Positions 47,461 through 55,980 of a stretch of 64,000 nucleotides of DNA are shown in pieces (the stretch's first letter is position 1; every line of letters starts with the position of its first letter). The notes under the pieces are model-generated. The model did no database searches. It worked only from the letters and a program-made list of their open reading frames with translations, and was not told the origin of the DNA. Location: positions 1 to 64,000 of the forward strand of contig CAMAUV010000021.1 of the NCBI GenBank assembly GCA_945861415.1. Direction: 5' to 3'. A program made the position numbers and the translations under genes. The DNA comes from Akkermansia muciniphila (GTDB lineage Bacteria > Verrucomicrobiota > Verrucomicrobiia > Verrucomicrobiales > V1-33).

Positions 47461-47595
47461 AATCGAATGCCCTGCAAACTTATCAAAATTTGTCCGGTTC
47501 CCGATCCGCGCGGCAGAAGACCTTGACACACTGTGGTGAAGACCCGACTCACATCCACGAACCAATCTTGGCCAACACAAGTCCAAACCTTAATC

Positions 47596-48948
47596 ATGAA
47601 AACTCCACTTATCCTAAATCTCGCTTGGGCCGGCGTTGCCGGTGCCGCTTTCTACGCCGGTTGGGCCACGCGCCCGGACGGGGAGACTGGGAACGCTCCC
47701 TCCACCAAAGGCGCCGCCGCCATCGCCCCCGGCAATACCATCGGCCCCGGCCGTGACGGAAAAGGGATCAACTCCGTCATTGTCTCCAAAGACGGCACCG
47801 TGCTCGAATTCTACCGTCAATTCGGTCTCGACACCGGTAAGCCGCTCAGCGCGGAAAAAATGAAGGAGGCCATGCTTCTGGCCATCCGCGAGTCGGACCC
47901 TGTCAAAAGCCAGCTCATGTTCGCCCGCCTCATGGAGGAACTCACTGCGGAAAACGCGCCCGCCATTCTCGCCACCATCCGGGAAAATGTTGGAGGCTGG
48001 GAATCCATGCGCTTCACCGGCATGCTCGCCTACAAGTGGGGAGAGGCCGACCCCGTGAAAGCCATGGAAGAACTGCGCAAGGGTGGCGGCCGTGAATCCG
48101 GCTTCACCAAAAACTACGCGCTCACCGGCTGGGCAGCCAAAGATCCGGATGCCGCTATGAAATGGCTCGAAGAATATGATGGAGAGGACAAAGACTGGAT
48201 GTCCATGTCCCTCGTCAACGGTCTCGCCAAGGCCGACGCAGACAAGGCCACCAAATATGCCATGAGCATCAAGGATGAAGGCAATAAAGGCAAGGCCGCT
48301 GAATCCATTGCCCGCGAACTCATCCGCTCAGGCGGCATCGAAAAGGCCAATGGATGGCTCTCGGGTTTGACCGACCCCGATATGAAGAAGGGCGCATTCC
48401 AGACCGTGGCTGAGCAAATCATGCGCAGCGATCCCGCGGGGGCGGCTGAATTCGTGAAGTCCCACGCCAGTCAGGACTACGCCAACCGAGCCATTGGCAA
48501 TGTCGCAGAGAACCTCGCCCGCAAAGATGTGAAGCAAGCCCTCGAATTCGCCAATGGGCTCAGCGGAAAAGCCCAAGCTAATGCTATTGGAAACACCGTT
48601 CAGGAGTGGATGCGCAAGGACGATGGCGCGAACTCGGAAGCGGCCAGCAAGTATGTAGCGGCGCTGCCTGCCGGCGCCACCCGTGACGCTGGAGCTGCGG
48701 CCATCGCCGAGGAAATCGTGGGAGATGATCCCGCGACTGCCATCCAGTGGGCAAGCACCATCGCAGATGCGGAAATGCGCGGCGACGCGCTCGTTGACGT
48801 TGGCCGCCGCTATATGCGCGAAAGCCCTGAAGAAGCGAAACTCTGGCTTCAAACCAGCGGACTCACCGCCGAGCAGCAGCAGCAAGTCACCCAGCCCGGC
48901 CGCGGCGACTGGGGCGGCGGGCGCCGCCCGGGCGGACGTGACCGCTGA
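47596..48948 (+). CDS. Exported helical-repeat protein, verrucomicrobial type
   Basis: A 450-residue protein starting MKTPLILNLAWAGVAGAAF (signal anchor). The body is made of repeating alpha-helical pairs of 30-35 residues with the landmark W/WAxKDPxAAxxWL (GWAAKDPDAAMKWLEE, later NLARKDVKQALEFAN and EIVGDDPATAIQWAS). The C-terminus is Gly/Arg-rich (GRGDWGGGRRPGGRDR). It is probably a protein-interaction scaffold outside the membrane. Such repeat proteins are common in Verrucomicrobia, and I know no defined function. ATG 47596 starts at the hydrophobic segment. It lies 135 bp after the fusion gene. Confidence 0.78.
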   Translation: MKTPLILNLAWAGVAGAAFYAGWATRPDGETGNAPSTKGAAAIAPGNTIGPGRDGKGINSVIVSKDGTVLEFYRQFGLDTGKPLSAEKMKEAMLLAIRESDPVKSQLMFARLMEELTAENAPAILATIRENVGGWESMRFTGMLAYKWGEADPVKAMEELRKGGGRESGFTKNYALTGWAAKDPDAAMKWLEEYDGEDKDWMSMSLVNGLAKADADKATKYAMSIKDEGNKGKAAESIARELIRSGGIEKANGWLSGLTDPDMKKGAFQTVAEQIMRSDPAGAAEFVKSHASQDYANRAIGNVAENLARKDVKQALEFANGLSGKAQANAIGNTVQEWMRKDDGANSEAASKYVAALPAGATRDAGAAAIAEEIVGDDPATAIQWASTIADAEMRGDALVDVGRRYMRESPEEAKLWLQTSGLTAEQQQQVTQPGRGDWGGGRRPGGRDR

Positions 48949-48980
48949 TGCCCACTGCCAACTAAGTCCCTATTCATTAC

Positions 48981-49015
48981 AAAATGCCACAGCCTTTGCG
49001 GGGTGTGGCATTTTT
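48981..49015. terminator. Terminator between convergent helical-repeat and DUF1501 genes
   Basis: A perfect 11-bp stem, AAAATGCCACA (48,981-48,991) with TGTGGCATTTT (49,004-49,014), has A/T runs on both sides, so it can act in both directions. Confidence 0.85.
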
Positions 49016-49025
49016 CGTCAGCACC

Positions 49026-50519
49026 TCACGCCAGCAGAGGCTCAATCACGTGTCCATGCACGTCTGTGAGCCGACGGTCGATGCCGCCTGCACGATAGGT
49101 GAGCTTCTCGTGGTCCATGCCGAGCAGGTGGAGAATGGTGGCGTGAACGTCGTAACACTCCGTAGGTTTTCGCCGGTCTAGAGGCTTATATCCGAATTCA
49201 TCGCTGGGGCCATAAGTCACGCCGCCGCGGATGCCGCCGCCGCAGAGCCAGTTGGTGAAACAAAAGGGATTGTGGTCGCGTCCTTTGCCACCCTGGGTAC
49301 TGGGCATTCTTCCAAACTCGGTGGTCCATAGAATGATGGTATCATCCAACAGCCCGCGCTGCTTGAGATCTTTAATGAGTGCTGCCGCGCCTTTGGCGAA
49401 TCCGCGCGCCAGCGGGCCGTGGTCGCGCTCCACGTCCTCATGACTGTCCCAGTTGCGGCGGGGGAAGCCGTTGTCGTTACCGCTCCAGACTTGGACGAAG
49501 CGGACACCGCGTTCGAGCAATCGCCGGGCGGCGAGGCACTTGCGGCCAAAAATATCCATCTCCTCCGAGGCGTTAATATCCTTTGGCCATTCCTTTACAT
49601 CGTCGCGGATACCATACATTTCTTTGATGTAGGCAGGCTCTTTGGAAATGTCCAAAGCCTCGGGGGCGGCGAGTTGCATCCGCGCGGCGAGTTCGTAGCT
49701 GCGGATGCGCGCCTCCAGACGGTCGTCGCCGGGACGCTGTATCGCGTGGGTGCGATTCAGGGCCGACATGAGGTTGTGTGCCTGCGCTTCGCTCTGCGCA
49801 GTGGTGAAATTGGCACGCTTGTCCGGGAACAGGTCGGTGATGGGCGTCTCCGTGCCGGGATAGATAACCGTACCCTGATGCTGCGCCGGCAGGAACGCAG
49901 AGTCCCAGTTCTTGGTGCCGTTCGATGCCAGACCTCGATGATCCGGCAGCACAACGAAGGCCGGGAGGTTTTCGTTCATGCTGCCCAGCCCGTAGCTGAC
50001 CCAGGCTCCGGCGGCGGGAAATCCAGGCCGGTTAAAGCCCGTGGTCTGGAGCAGCGTGCCCTGGGAATGTACGCCGGTTTTGCCGACCATGTTGTGCACG
50101 AACGTCATTTCATCCACCACCGCCCCGAGTTCTGCGACGGGCTCTCCAAGCATCTTACCGGACTGGCCATATGGCTTGAAATCCCAAACCGGCCGCAGCC
50201 AGGGACCGAGGCCATTCTGGAACGCCTCCACGTGCTCACCGAAGTCGCTGGGCTGGCCGTGGCGTTTAATGAGTTCGGGTTTATAATCGAACAGGTCAAT
50301 GTGGCTCGCCGCCCCGGCCATGAAAAGCTGGACGACACGCTTAGCCCGCGGCGGATGATGCGGCACGCCGCCCGCGGGAGTGACTGCCAGCGAGCTCCCT
50401 TGCCCCAAGAGCGAAGCAAGGGCGATGCCGCCGAGGCCACCGCCGCTGCTCCAGAGGAAGTCACGCCGACTCTGAAGGCGGGGAGCCGCGGAAAATTGAT
50501 GAAACGGCGAGTCATTCAT
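49026..50519 (-). CDS. Tat-exported DUF1501 protein (sulfatase-like), first pair
   Basis: A 497-residue protein. The N-terminus has a twin-arginine signal (QSRRDFLWSSGGGLGGIAL). The body is DUF1501, a domain related to the alkaline phosphatase/sulfatase superfamily: VVQLFMAGAASHIDLFDYKP, LWTTEFGRMPSTQGGKGRDHN and YDVHATILHLLGMDHEKLTY. DUF1501 genes almost always sit beside DUF1549/DUF1553 genes in Planctomycetes and Verrucomicrobia; the joint role is thought to be polysaccharide or sulfated-substrate processing but is not established. ATG 50519 lies 4 bp after the stop of its upstream partner, so they are one operon. Confidence 0.9.
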   Translation of the reverse strand: MNDSPFHQFSAAPRLQSRRDFLWSSGGGLGGIALASLLGQGSSLAVTPAGGVPHHPPRAKRVVQLFMAGAASHIDLFDYKPELIKRHGQPSDFGEHVEAFQNGLGPWLRPVWDFKPYGQSGKMLGEPVAELGAVVDEMTFVHNMVGKTGVHSQGTLLQTTGFNRPGFPAAGAWVSYGLGSMNENLPAFVVLPDHRGLASNGTKNWDSAFLPAQHQGTVIYPGTETPITDLFPDKRANFTTAQSEAQAHNLMSALNRTHAIQRPGDDRLEARIRSYELAARMQLAAPEALDISKEPAYIKEMYGIRDDVKEWPKDINASEEMDIFGRKCLAARRLLERGVRFVQVWSGNDNGFPRRNWDSHEDVERDHGPLARGFAKGAAALIKDLKQRGLLDDTIILWTTEFGRMPSTQGGKGRDHNPFCFTNWLCGGGIRGGVTYGPSDEFGYKPLDRRKPTECYDVHATILHLLGMDHEKLTYRAGGIDRRLTDVHGHVIEPLLA

Positions 50520-50523
50520 GATT

Positions 50524-53169
50524 TTAGTCAACAAAATTGAACTCATTGAGATTGAGGAGCACGCGGCATACAGCAGTCATGCCAAATTCCCTGGAGTATG
50601 CTGCGAGCTTATCCAGTTCCTCCACCGATGGATCCCTCTGCACGGCGAGACGGAACGCCCGGGTCACCTGCAGTTTCTCCTCTTTCGAATCACGCTGGAC
50701 CCGCTCCTCGAACCGCTTCGCCGCCACCAGCGTGAGTTGATTATTCAACTGCGCCAGCGCCTGTAGTGGCGTGATCGTCTGTGTGCGCTTTTCCACCAGC
50801 ATGGACGGATCGGCACAGTCCATGGTCGCCATCCACGGCTGCGGTTTGCTTCTCACCAGAAAGCGATACACCGAGCGCCGGTGAACCTTCCGATCGCTCA
50901 GGTCCGCGAGGTGATATTCATAATGCGGCGAATGCTCCGGGTGCAGCACCACGAAGTCCTGAAACGCCGGACCGCCCATCTTCAGATCCAGCAGTCCGCT
51001 CACGGCGAGTATGCTGTCCCTCACAGCTTCGGCTTCCAGCTTGCGGCGGTTCATGCGCCAGAGCAGGCGGTTCTCGGGATCCCGCGCTGCGGCCGTATCC
51101 CCGCTGCGCGAACTGCGGCGATAGGCCGCGCTGGTCACGATCAGCCGGTGCAGCTTTTTAAATGAGCCGCCGTCGTCGCGGAAAGAAACAGCAAGCCAGT
51201 CGAGCAGTTCCGGATGCGACGGCAGACCGCCCATTTTGCCGAAATCATTCGGTGTGTCCACCAGGCCAGTTCCAAAGTGATACTGCCACACGCGGTTCAC
51301 AATGCTGCGCCACGTCAGTGGATTGCGCGGATCGGTGATCCACTTTGCCAACGCCGCGCGGCGCTGACCCTCTGCGGCCTCGGCGGGCAAATCAAACCGC
51401 GCTGGCAATTCCCGGAGCGCCGAGAGTGTGCCCGGCCCGATCTCCCGCCCCGGGCGTTTCACATCGCCGCGGGACAGCACCGTGATCGTACGCGGCTTGC
51501 CTCCTTTAGCGCCGGTACCGGTGAATGCCCCGCCACCTTTGTGCACAGTGCCGCAATAGACCCGCTCCGGAGCCGGCAGGGCTTTGATACTCTCCTCCAG
51601 GCGGCTCAGCGCCTTCGTGGCCGCAGCCAGCTCCGCCGCAGCTTCGCTGCCCAGCAGGGCCTCCACCGTCAGGTGCCGGGCCTGCTCCAGTCTGGCCACA
51701 TCCCCGCCGCTCGTCGGCAGTTTCGCCGGGTCCACGCCCGGGTACCAGCCGTCGGTCAGATTCACCCGCTGCCAGCGCGGCGCAGCTTCAATACTGTCCA
51801 GCGAGGTCACCGCTGCTCCTGACGCGAGATTCTTCCCCGCGGCATCCGTCACCTCAAGTTCGGCCAGGGAAAAAATGTAATCGTTTTGCCGCGGCACCAG
51901 TTTCGTGGCGGTGATGCGCAAATAGCGCGCCGTGACACCCGTGCGATAGTTCACGGCCTTGATCTTCGGGTTCACCACATCGCCCGCCGTCTCATCCACC
52001 ACCAACTTCACTCCCGCGATGAAGGAGGCATCGTCGCTGGCTTCAATCCTAAAGCGCACGGGAAATCCGAAGCCTTCGCCGATGCCGTTGAAATTATCAT
52101 GGCAGGGATGGAGCACCACCTGACTGAGCGCCACGCTGCGTCCAAGGTCCACCTGCACCCACTTCGACGTGTCCTGCTTCTGTTCGATCTGCGAATGCCA
52201 GCCGACACGGTCCGCCAGAGTCCGTGCGGCAGCGATGAGCTTGTCCAGCGCGGCAATGGCCTCACCGCCCTTCGCCTGGGCATGTCCCATCAGAGCATCC
52301 ACCTTGGCCTTCACCGGCTGCTTTTCCGCCAGCAGAGCCGAGCGCTGCGCTGCGGCTTTCGGGTCCGCGTCATACTCCCGGTCCGCACGGTCCAGCGCAG
52401 CGAACACCGCCTGCAGACTGTAGTAATCTTCCGCAGTGATCGGATCAAACTTGTGATCGTGACACTGCGCGCAGTGAACCGTCATGGACGAGAACGTGCT
52501 CATCGTGTTGGCCACCATGTCATCGCGGTCCAGATGCCGCGCGATCCTCCCGTCAATCTTCTCCTCCGGCACCTCGGCATGGCCGATAAGATCCCACGGC
52601 CCCGCCGAGAGGAAACCCATCGCCTCGATGCCGTCACGTGTGTTCGGAAAGAGCACATCACCCGCGATCTGCTCCTGCACGAACCGCGCGTATGGCCGGT
52701 CCTCATTGAACGCGCGGATGACATAGTCGCGGAAGGGCCAGGCGTTCGGCCGAGGCTGGTCCTTGTCATAGCCGTGCGTGTCGCCGTAGTGCACCACATC
52801 CAGCCAGTGCCGCGCCCAGCGCTCGCCATAGCGCGGAGAGGCGAGCAGCCTGACCACCAACGCCGCATAGGCCGACTCCGGCGAAGCTGCATAAGCCTTC
52901 ACAAAAGCCTCCACCTCCTCCGGCGACGGCGGCAACCCCGTCAGGTCAAAGGAAAGCCGCCGGATCAGCGTGCGAGCGTCCGCTACAGGCACCGGGGTCA
53001 ACCCTTCCGCCAGCAGCTTGGCATTCAGAAAATGATCCACCGCATTCCCCTCCACCTGTTGCTGCGCACGCAATGGCTGCATGGACCACCACGCCTCCTT
53101 TTCCGCTGCGGAAGAGGGCGCGGCGGAGGTGGACATAATCAGTGCTGTGGCCAGAACCCAGTAAATCAT
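50524..53169 (-). CDS. DUF1549/DUF1553 protein with inserted discoidin-like domain
   Basis: An 881-residue exported protein with signal peptide (MIYWVLATALIMSTSAAPSSA). The N-terminal half is DUF1549 (TLIRRLSFDLTGLPPSPEEVEAF, ERWARHWLDVVHYGDTHGYD and the cysteine site HCAQCHDHKFDP). Residues about 330-450 resemble an F5/8 type C (discoidin) carbohydrate-binding domain (WVQVDLGRSVALSQVVLHPC ... ARYLRITATKL). The C-terminal part is DUF1553 (LAKWITDPRNPLTWRSIVNRVW ... QALAQLNNQ). Unlike its counterpart at 53,311 it has no N-terminal cytochrome-type CxxCH domain; CAQCH inside DUF1549 could still bind haem. ATG 53169 begins the signal peptide. Confidence 0.88.
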   Translation of the reverse strand: MIYWVLATALIMSTSAAPSSAAEKEAWWSMQPLRAQQQVEGNAVDHFLNAKLLAEGLTPVPVADARTLIRRLSFDLTGLPPSPEEVEAFVKAYAASPESAYAALVVRLLASPRYGERWARHWLDVVHYGDTHGYDKDQPRPNAWPFRDYVIRAFNEDRPYARFVQEQIAGDVLFPNTRDGIEAMGFLSAGPWDLIGHAEVPEEKIDGRIARHLDRDDMVANTMSTFSSMTVHCAQCHDHKFDPITAEDYYSLQAVFAALDRADREYDADPKAAAQRSALLAEKQPVKAKVDALMGHAQAKGGEAIAALDKLIAAARTLADRVGWHSQIEQKQDTSKWVQVDLGRSVALSQVVLHPCHDNFNGIGEGFGFPVRFRIEASDDASFIAGVKLVVDETAGDVVNPKIKAVNYRTGVTARYLRITATKLVPRQNDYIFSLAELEVTDAAGKNLASGAAVTSLDSIEAAPRWQRVNLTDGWYPGVDPAKLPTSGGDVARLEQARHLTVEALLGSEAAAELAAATKALSRLEESIKALPAPERVYCGTVHKGGGAFTGTGAKGGKPRTITVLSRGDVKRPGREIGPGTLSALRELPARFDLPAEAAEGQRRAALAKWITDPRNPLTWRSIVNRVWQYHFGTGLVDTPNDFGKMGGLPSHPELLDWLAVSFRDDGGSFKKLHRLIVTSAAYRRSSRSGDTAAARDPENRLLWRMNRRKLEAEAVRDSILAVSGLLDLKMGGPAFQDFVVLHPEHSPHYEYHLADLSDRKVHRRSVYRFLVRSKPQPWMATMDCADPSMLVEKRTQTITPLQALAQLNNQLTLVAAKRFEERVQRDSKEEKLQVTRAFRLAVQRDPSVEELDKLAAYSREFGMTAVCRVLLNLNEFNFVD

Positions 53170-53204
53170 GATCAATAATACGCGAGCAAAGCCGCAACTT
53201 TCAT

Positions 53205-53218
53205 CGCACGTTCGTGCG
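53205..53218. promoter_or_regulatory. Perfect 14-bp palindrome in the divergent promoter region
   Basis: CGCACG-TT-CGTGCG lies 36-49 bp upstream of the minus-strand start (53169) and about 95 bp upstream of the plus-strand start (53311). Size, symmetry and place suit a dimeric regulator's operator controlling one or both operons. No regulator gene is adjacent. Confidence 0.4.
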
Positions 53219-53310
53219 TATTTCGGCAATTGGCAGGGCAGAATTCCCGCAGATGCGAAGTGGACGGCGGAGCCCCGGGATGGTTAACTGGTGTCTGATT
53301 GCCATCCCGC

Positions 53311-55974
53311 ATGATTCCACAGCCTTTTACGCCCATCGCCTTTGTGGTGCTGCTCGCCTCGTGCAGCGGCACGACCGTCGGCATGGCGGATGAGTCGGTT
53401 TACACCGGCAAAATCAAGCCGCTGCTGCGGGAGCGGTGCTATTCCTGTCACGGAGCGCTGAAACAAGAGGCGGGCCTGCGGGTCGATACCGTTTCAGCCA
53501 TGCGGAAGGGGGGCGAAAATGGCCCGGTCCTGAATTTAGAGACTCCGGAGGAAAGTCTCATGCTGAAACGCATCCTAACAGCGGATGAGGACGACCGGAT
53601 GCCGCCCCTGCATGAGGGATCGCCTTTCTCCGCAGCGCAGGCGGATCTGCTGCGGCAATGGATCACGTCCGGCGCTGCCGCCCCGGCGCAGGAGGTCCCA
53701 GAGGCCGATCCCCGGGATCACTGGGCATTTCGGCCGGTGAAAGCTGCGGAAATTCCGCTGTCGGTGCCGGAGGAATGGCGGCACAATGCCATCGATGCCT
53801 TTGTGGCGGAGCAGCACCTGCAGCACGGCCTCACGGCGGCTGCCGAGGCACCACCGGATGTTTTGGTGCGGCGGCTCTATCTCGATTTACTGGGGCTGCC
53901 TTACTCTTCAGCCCTGACGGGAAAATACCCGGGCGAGCCGCTGGCAGGACTCACGAACGCCTATCTGACCGAACCCACCCCAGCAAACTACACCGCTCTG
54001 GCGGACGCCCTGCTGGCCAGTCCGCATCACGCCGAACGCTGGGCCCGGCACTGGATGGACATTTGGCGCTACAGCGACTGGTGGGGGCTGGGCGATCAAT
54101 TGCGGAACAGCCAGAAGCACATGTGGCACTGGCGGGACTGGATCGTGGAATCCCTCCGCGATAACGTTCCCTACGACGAAATGGTGCGCCAAATGCTGGC
54201 CGCGGATGAACTCTACCCCACGGATCCGAAAAAACTGCGGGCCACCGGATTTCTGGCGAGGAACTATTTTCTCTTTAATCGGAATCCGTGGATGGAAGAC
54301 ACCGTGGAACACGTGGCCAAGGGATTTCTGGGGCTCACGGTGAATTGTGCAAAGTGTCACGACCACAAATACGATCCCATTTCGCAGAATGACTACTACG
54401 CTCTGCGGGCATTTTTTGAGCCCTACCACGTCAGGCTGGATGTGGTCCCCGGGGAAACCGATCTCGAAAAAAACGGGCTGCCTCGCGTTTACGACGGATG
54501 GAATGAGGTTCCCACTTACCGCTACATCCGCGGCGAGGAGGCGAAGCCTGACAAATCCAAAGTCATCGCCCCCGGAGTGCCCGGGATCCTGCAATTTGCC
54601 GCCCTACACGCCTCCCCCGTTACCTTGCCCGCGGCGGCATGGCAGCCAGAACAGAATTCCTGGGTGGCGGAGGCACAGCTGGAGACTGCACGGCAGAAAG
54701 TCCGTTCCGCGGAAAAGTCGCGGGACGAAAATGGCAGCAAATCCGACCTGGAGAAATCCACCGCTGAAGCCCGCGTCGTTCTGGCTCAGGCGGAGTTGGC
54801 CTCGTTGGAAAAAAGGATCGCGGCATATCAAGCGGAGTGGAAATCGGGCACCGTATCCGCCGAGTTGGTGGAATCCGCGGTGCGTGCGGAGCGGGAGGTT
54901 GTGGTTTGCCAGAAAAGACTAGCCGTCTGGGAGGCCAAGGTAAAACTGGAGAAAGCGGCGGCTGACAAAAAAGCCGAAGTCGAAAAACAACTGCAACAGG
55001 CCCGGGAGGCCCGTGAAAAGGCCCTCGCAGCCGTCAGCGAGCCCGTGAAACAAACAGATCGGCCCGCCAAGCTCAGCGGAGCCCGTTGGACGGCCACCCG
55101 TTTCCTCGATTCCACCAAAGACGATCCCGTCGTCAATTTTCCGCCCACCAGCACCGGCCGTCGCAAGGCTCTGGCGGAATGGGTAACGCACCCGCAGAAT
55201 CCCCTTCCCTCCCGGGTCGCGATGAATCATCTGTGGCTGCGTCATTTTGGAAATCCGCTGGTGGCCAGCGTCTTCGATTTCGGCCGCAAAGGAGCGGCAC
55301 CGACGCATCCGAAGCTCCTCGATTGGCTCGCAGCGGAGTTTGTCCGCAGCGGGTATGATCTGCGCCACATGCATCGGCTCATGGTTACCTCGCGGGTGTA
55401 TCGGCTGGCGTCTGCCACAGCAGGTCAGGCGGAGAACCTCGCCAGGGATCCGGATAATCGGCACCTCTGGCACCGTACCCCGCAACGACTGGAGGCGCAG
55501 GTCGTGCGGGATGCCGTGATTTTCCTCACGGGAGAAATGGATTTCACCTTGGGTGGTCCATCAGTGCCGCCCAACAAATCCGCCGCCTCCAACCGGCGCA
55601 GTCTCTACTTTTTTCAAAGCAACAACCAGCGGGACATGTTTCTGGAAACGTTCGACGATGCCGCCGTGAAGGAATGCTACCAGCGGGAGCAAAGCATCGT
55701 TCCGCAACAGGCTCTGGCGCTGGCAAACAGCCGGCTCATTGCCGATGCGAGGGGGAAGATTTCGTCAGTGATTTCAAAAGCCAGCGGCCCGTCGTATCCG
55801 GAGTTTGTTCAGTCGGCCTTTCGCCATATTCTGGGGTGCTCGCCCACCCAGGCCGAATCGGACGCCTGCCTGCGGGCCATCCAGGGCTGGCTGAAAGAAG
55901 GTGGCGTGGAATCCGCCCGCCAGCATCTGGTCTGGTCCCTTTTAAACCACCATGACTTCGTGACTCTGCGCTAA
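53311..55974 (+). CDS. Lipoprotein with cytochrome C-type (PSC1), DUF1549 and DUF1553 domains
   Basis: An 887-residue exported protein. A lipobox-like LASC (C18) suggests a lipoprotein signal. The planctomycete cytochrome C-like domain has haem site C43-Y-S-C46-H47 (RCYSCHGALKQEAGLRVD). DUF1549 follows (VRRLYLDLLGLP, ERWARHWMDIWRYSDWWG, NCAKCHDHKYDP). A highly charged segment of about 150 residues is predicted coiled coil. DUF1553 closes it (LAEWVTHPQNPLPSRVAMNHLW ... QALALANSRL). Haem binding implies redox or electron-transfer function; the substrate is unknown. ATG 53311 is used rather than TTG 53299. It is followed after 6 bp by its DUF1501 partner. Confidence 0.9.
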   Translation: MIPQPFTPIAFVVLLASCSGTTVGMADESVYTGKIKPLLRERCYSCHGALKQEAGLRVDTVSAMRKGGENGPVLNLETPEESLMLKRILTADEDDRMPPLHEGSPFSAAQADLLRQWITSGAAAPAQEVPEADPRDHWAFRPVKAAEIPLSVPEEWRHNAIDAFVAEQHLQHGLTAAAEAPPDVLVRRLYLDLLGLPYSSALTGKYPGEPLAGLTNAYLTEPTPANYTALADALLASPHHAERWARHWMDIWRYSDWWGLGDQLRNSQKHMWHWRDWIVESLRDNVPYDEMVRQMLAADELYPTDPKKLRATGFLARNYFLFNRNPWMEDTVEHVAKGFLGLTVNCAKCHDHKYDPISQNDYYALRAFFEPYHVRLDVVPGETDLEKNGLPRVYDGWNEVPTYRYIRGEEAKPDKSKVIAPGVPGILQFAALHASPVTLPAAAWQPEQNSWVAEAQLETARQKVRSAEKSRDENGSKSDLEKSTAEARVVLAQAELASLEKRIAAYQAEWKSGTVSAELVESAVRAEREVVVCQKRLAVWEAKVKLEKAAADKKAEVEKQLQQAREAREKALAAVSEPVKQTDRPAKLSGARWTATRFLDSTKDDPVVNFPPTSTGRRKALAEWVTHPQNPLPSRVAMNHLWLRHFGNPLVASVFDFGRKGAAPTHPKLLDWLAAEFVRSGYDLRHMHRLMVTSRVYRLASATAGQAENLARDPDNRHLWHRTPQRLEAQVVRDAVIFLTGEMDFTLGGPSVPPNKSAASNRRSLYFFQSNNQRDMFLETFDDAAVKECYQREQSIVPQQALALANSRLIADARGKISSVISKASGPSYPEFVQSAFRHILGCSPTQAESDACLRAIQGWLKEGGVESARQHLVWSLLNHHDFVTLR

Positions 55975-55980
55975 CCCATC

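Noticed and set aside
49419-50540. 373-codon plus-strand frame opposite DUF1501
   Set aside because: The opposite frame has a Tat signal and full DUF1501 motifs; this one has none.
51886-53178. 430-codon plus-strand frame opposite the DUF1549/DUF1553 gene
   Set aside because: His/Arg-rich shadow; the minus strand carries recognised domains over the same span.
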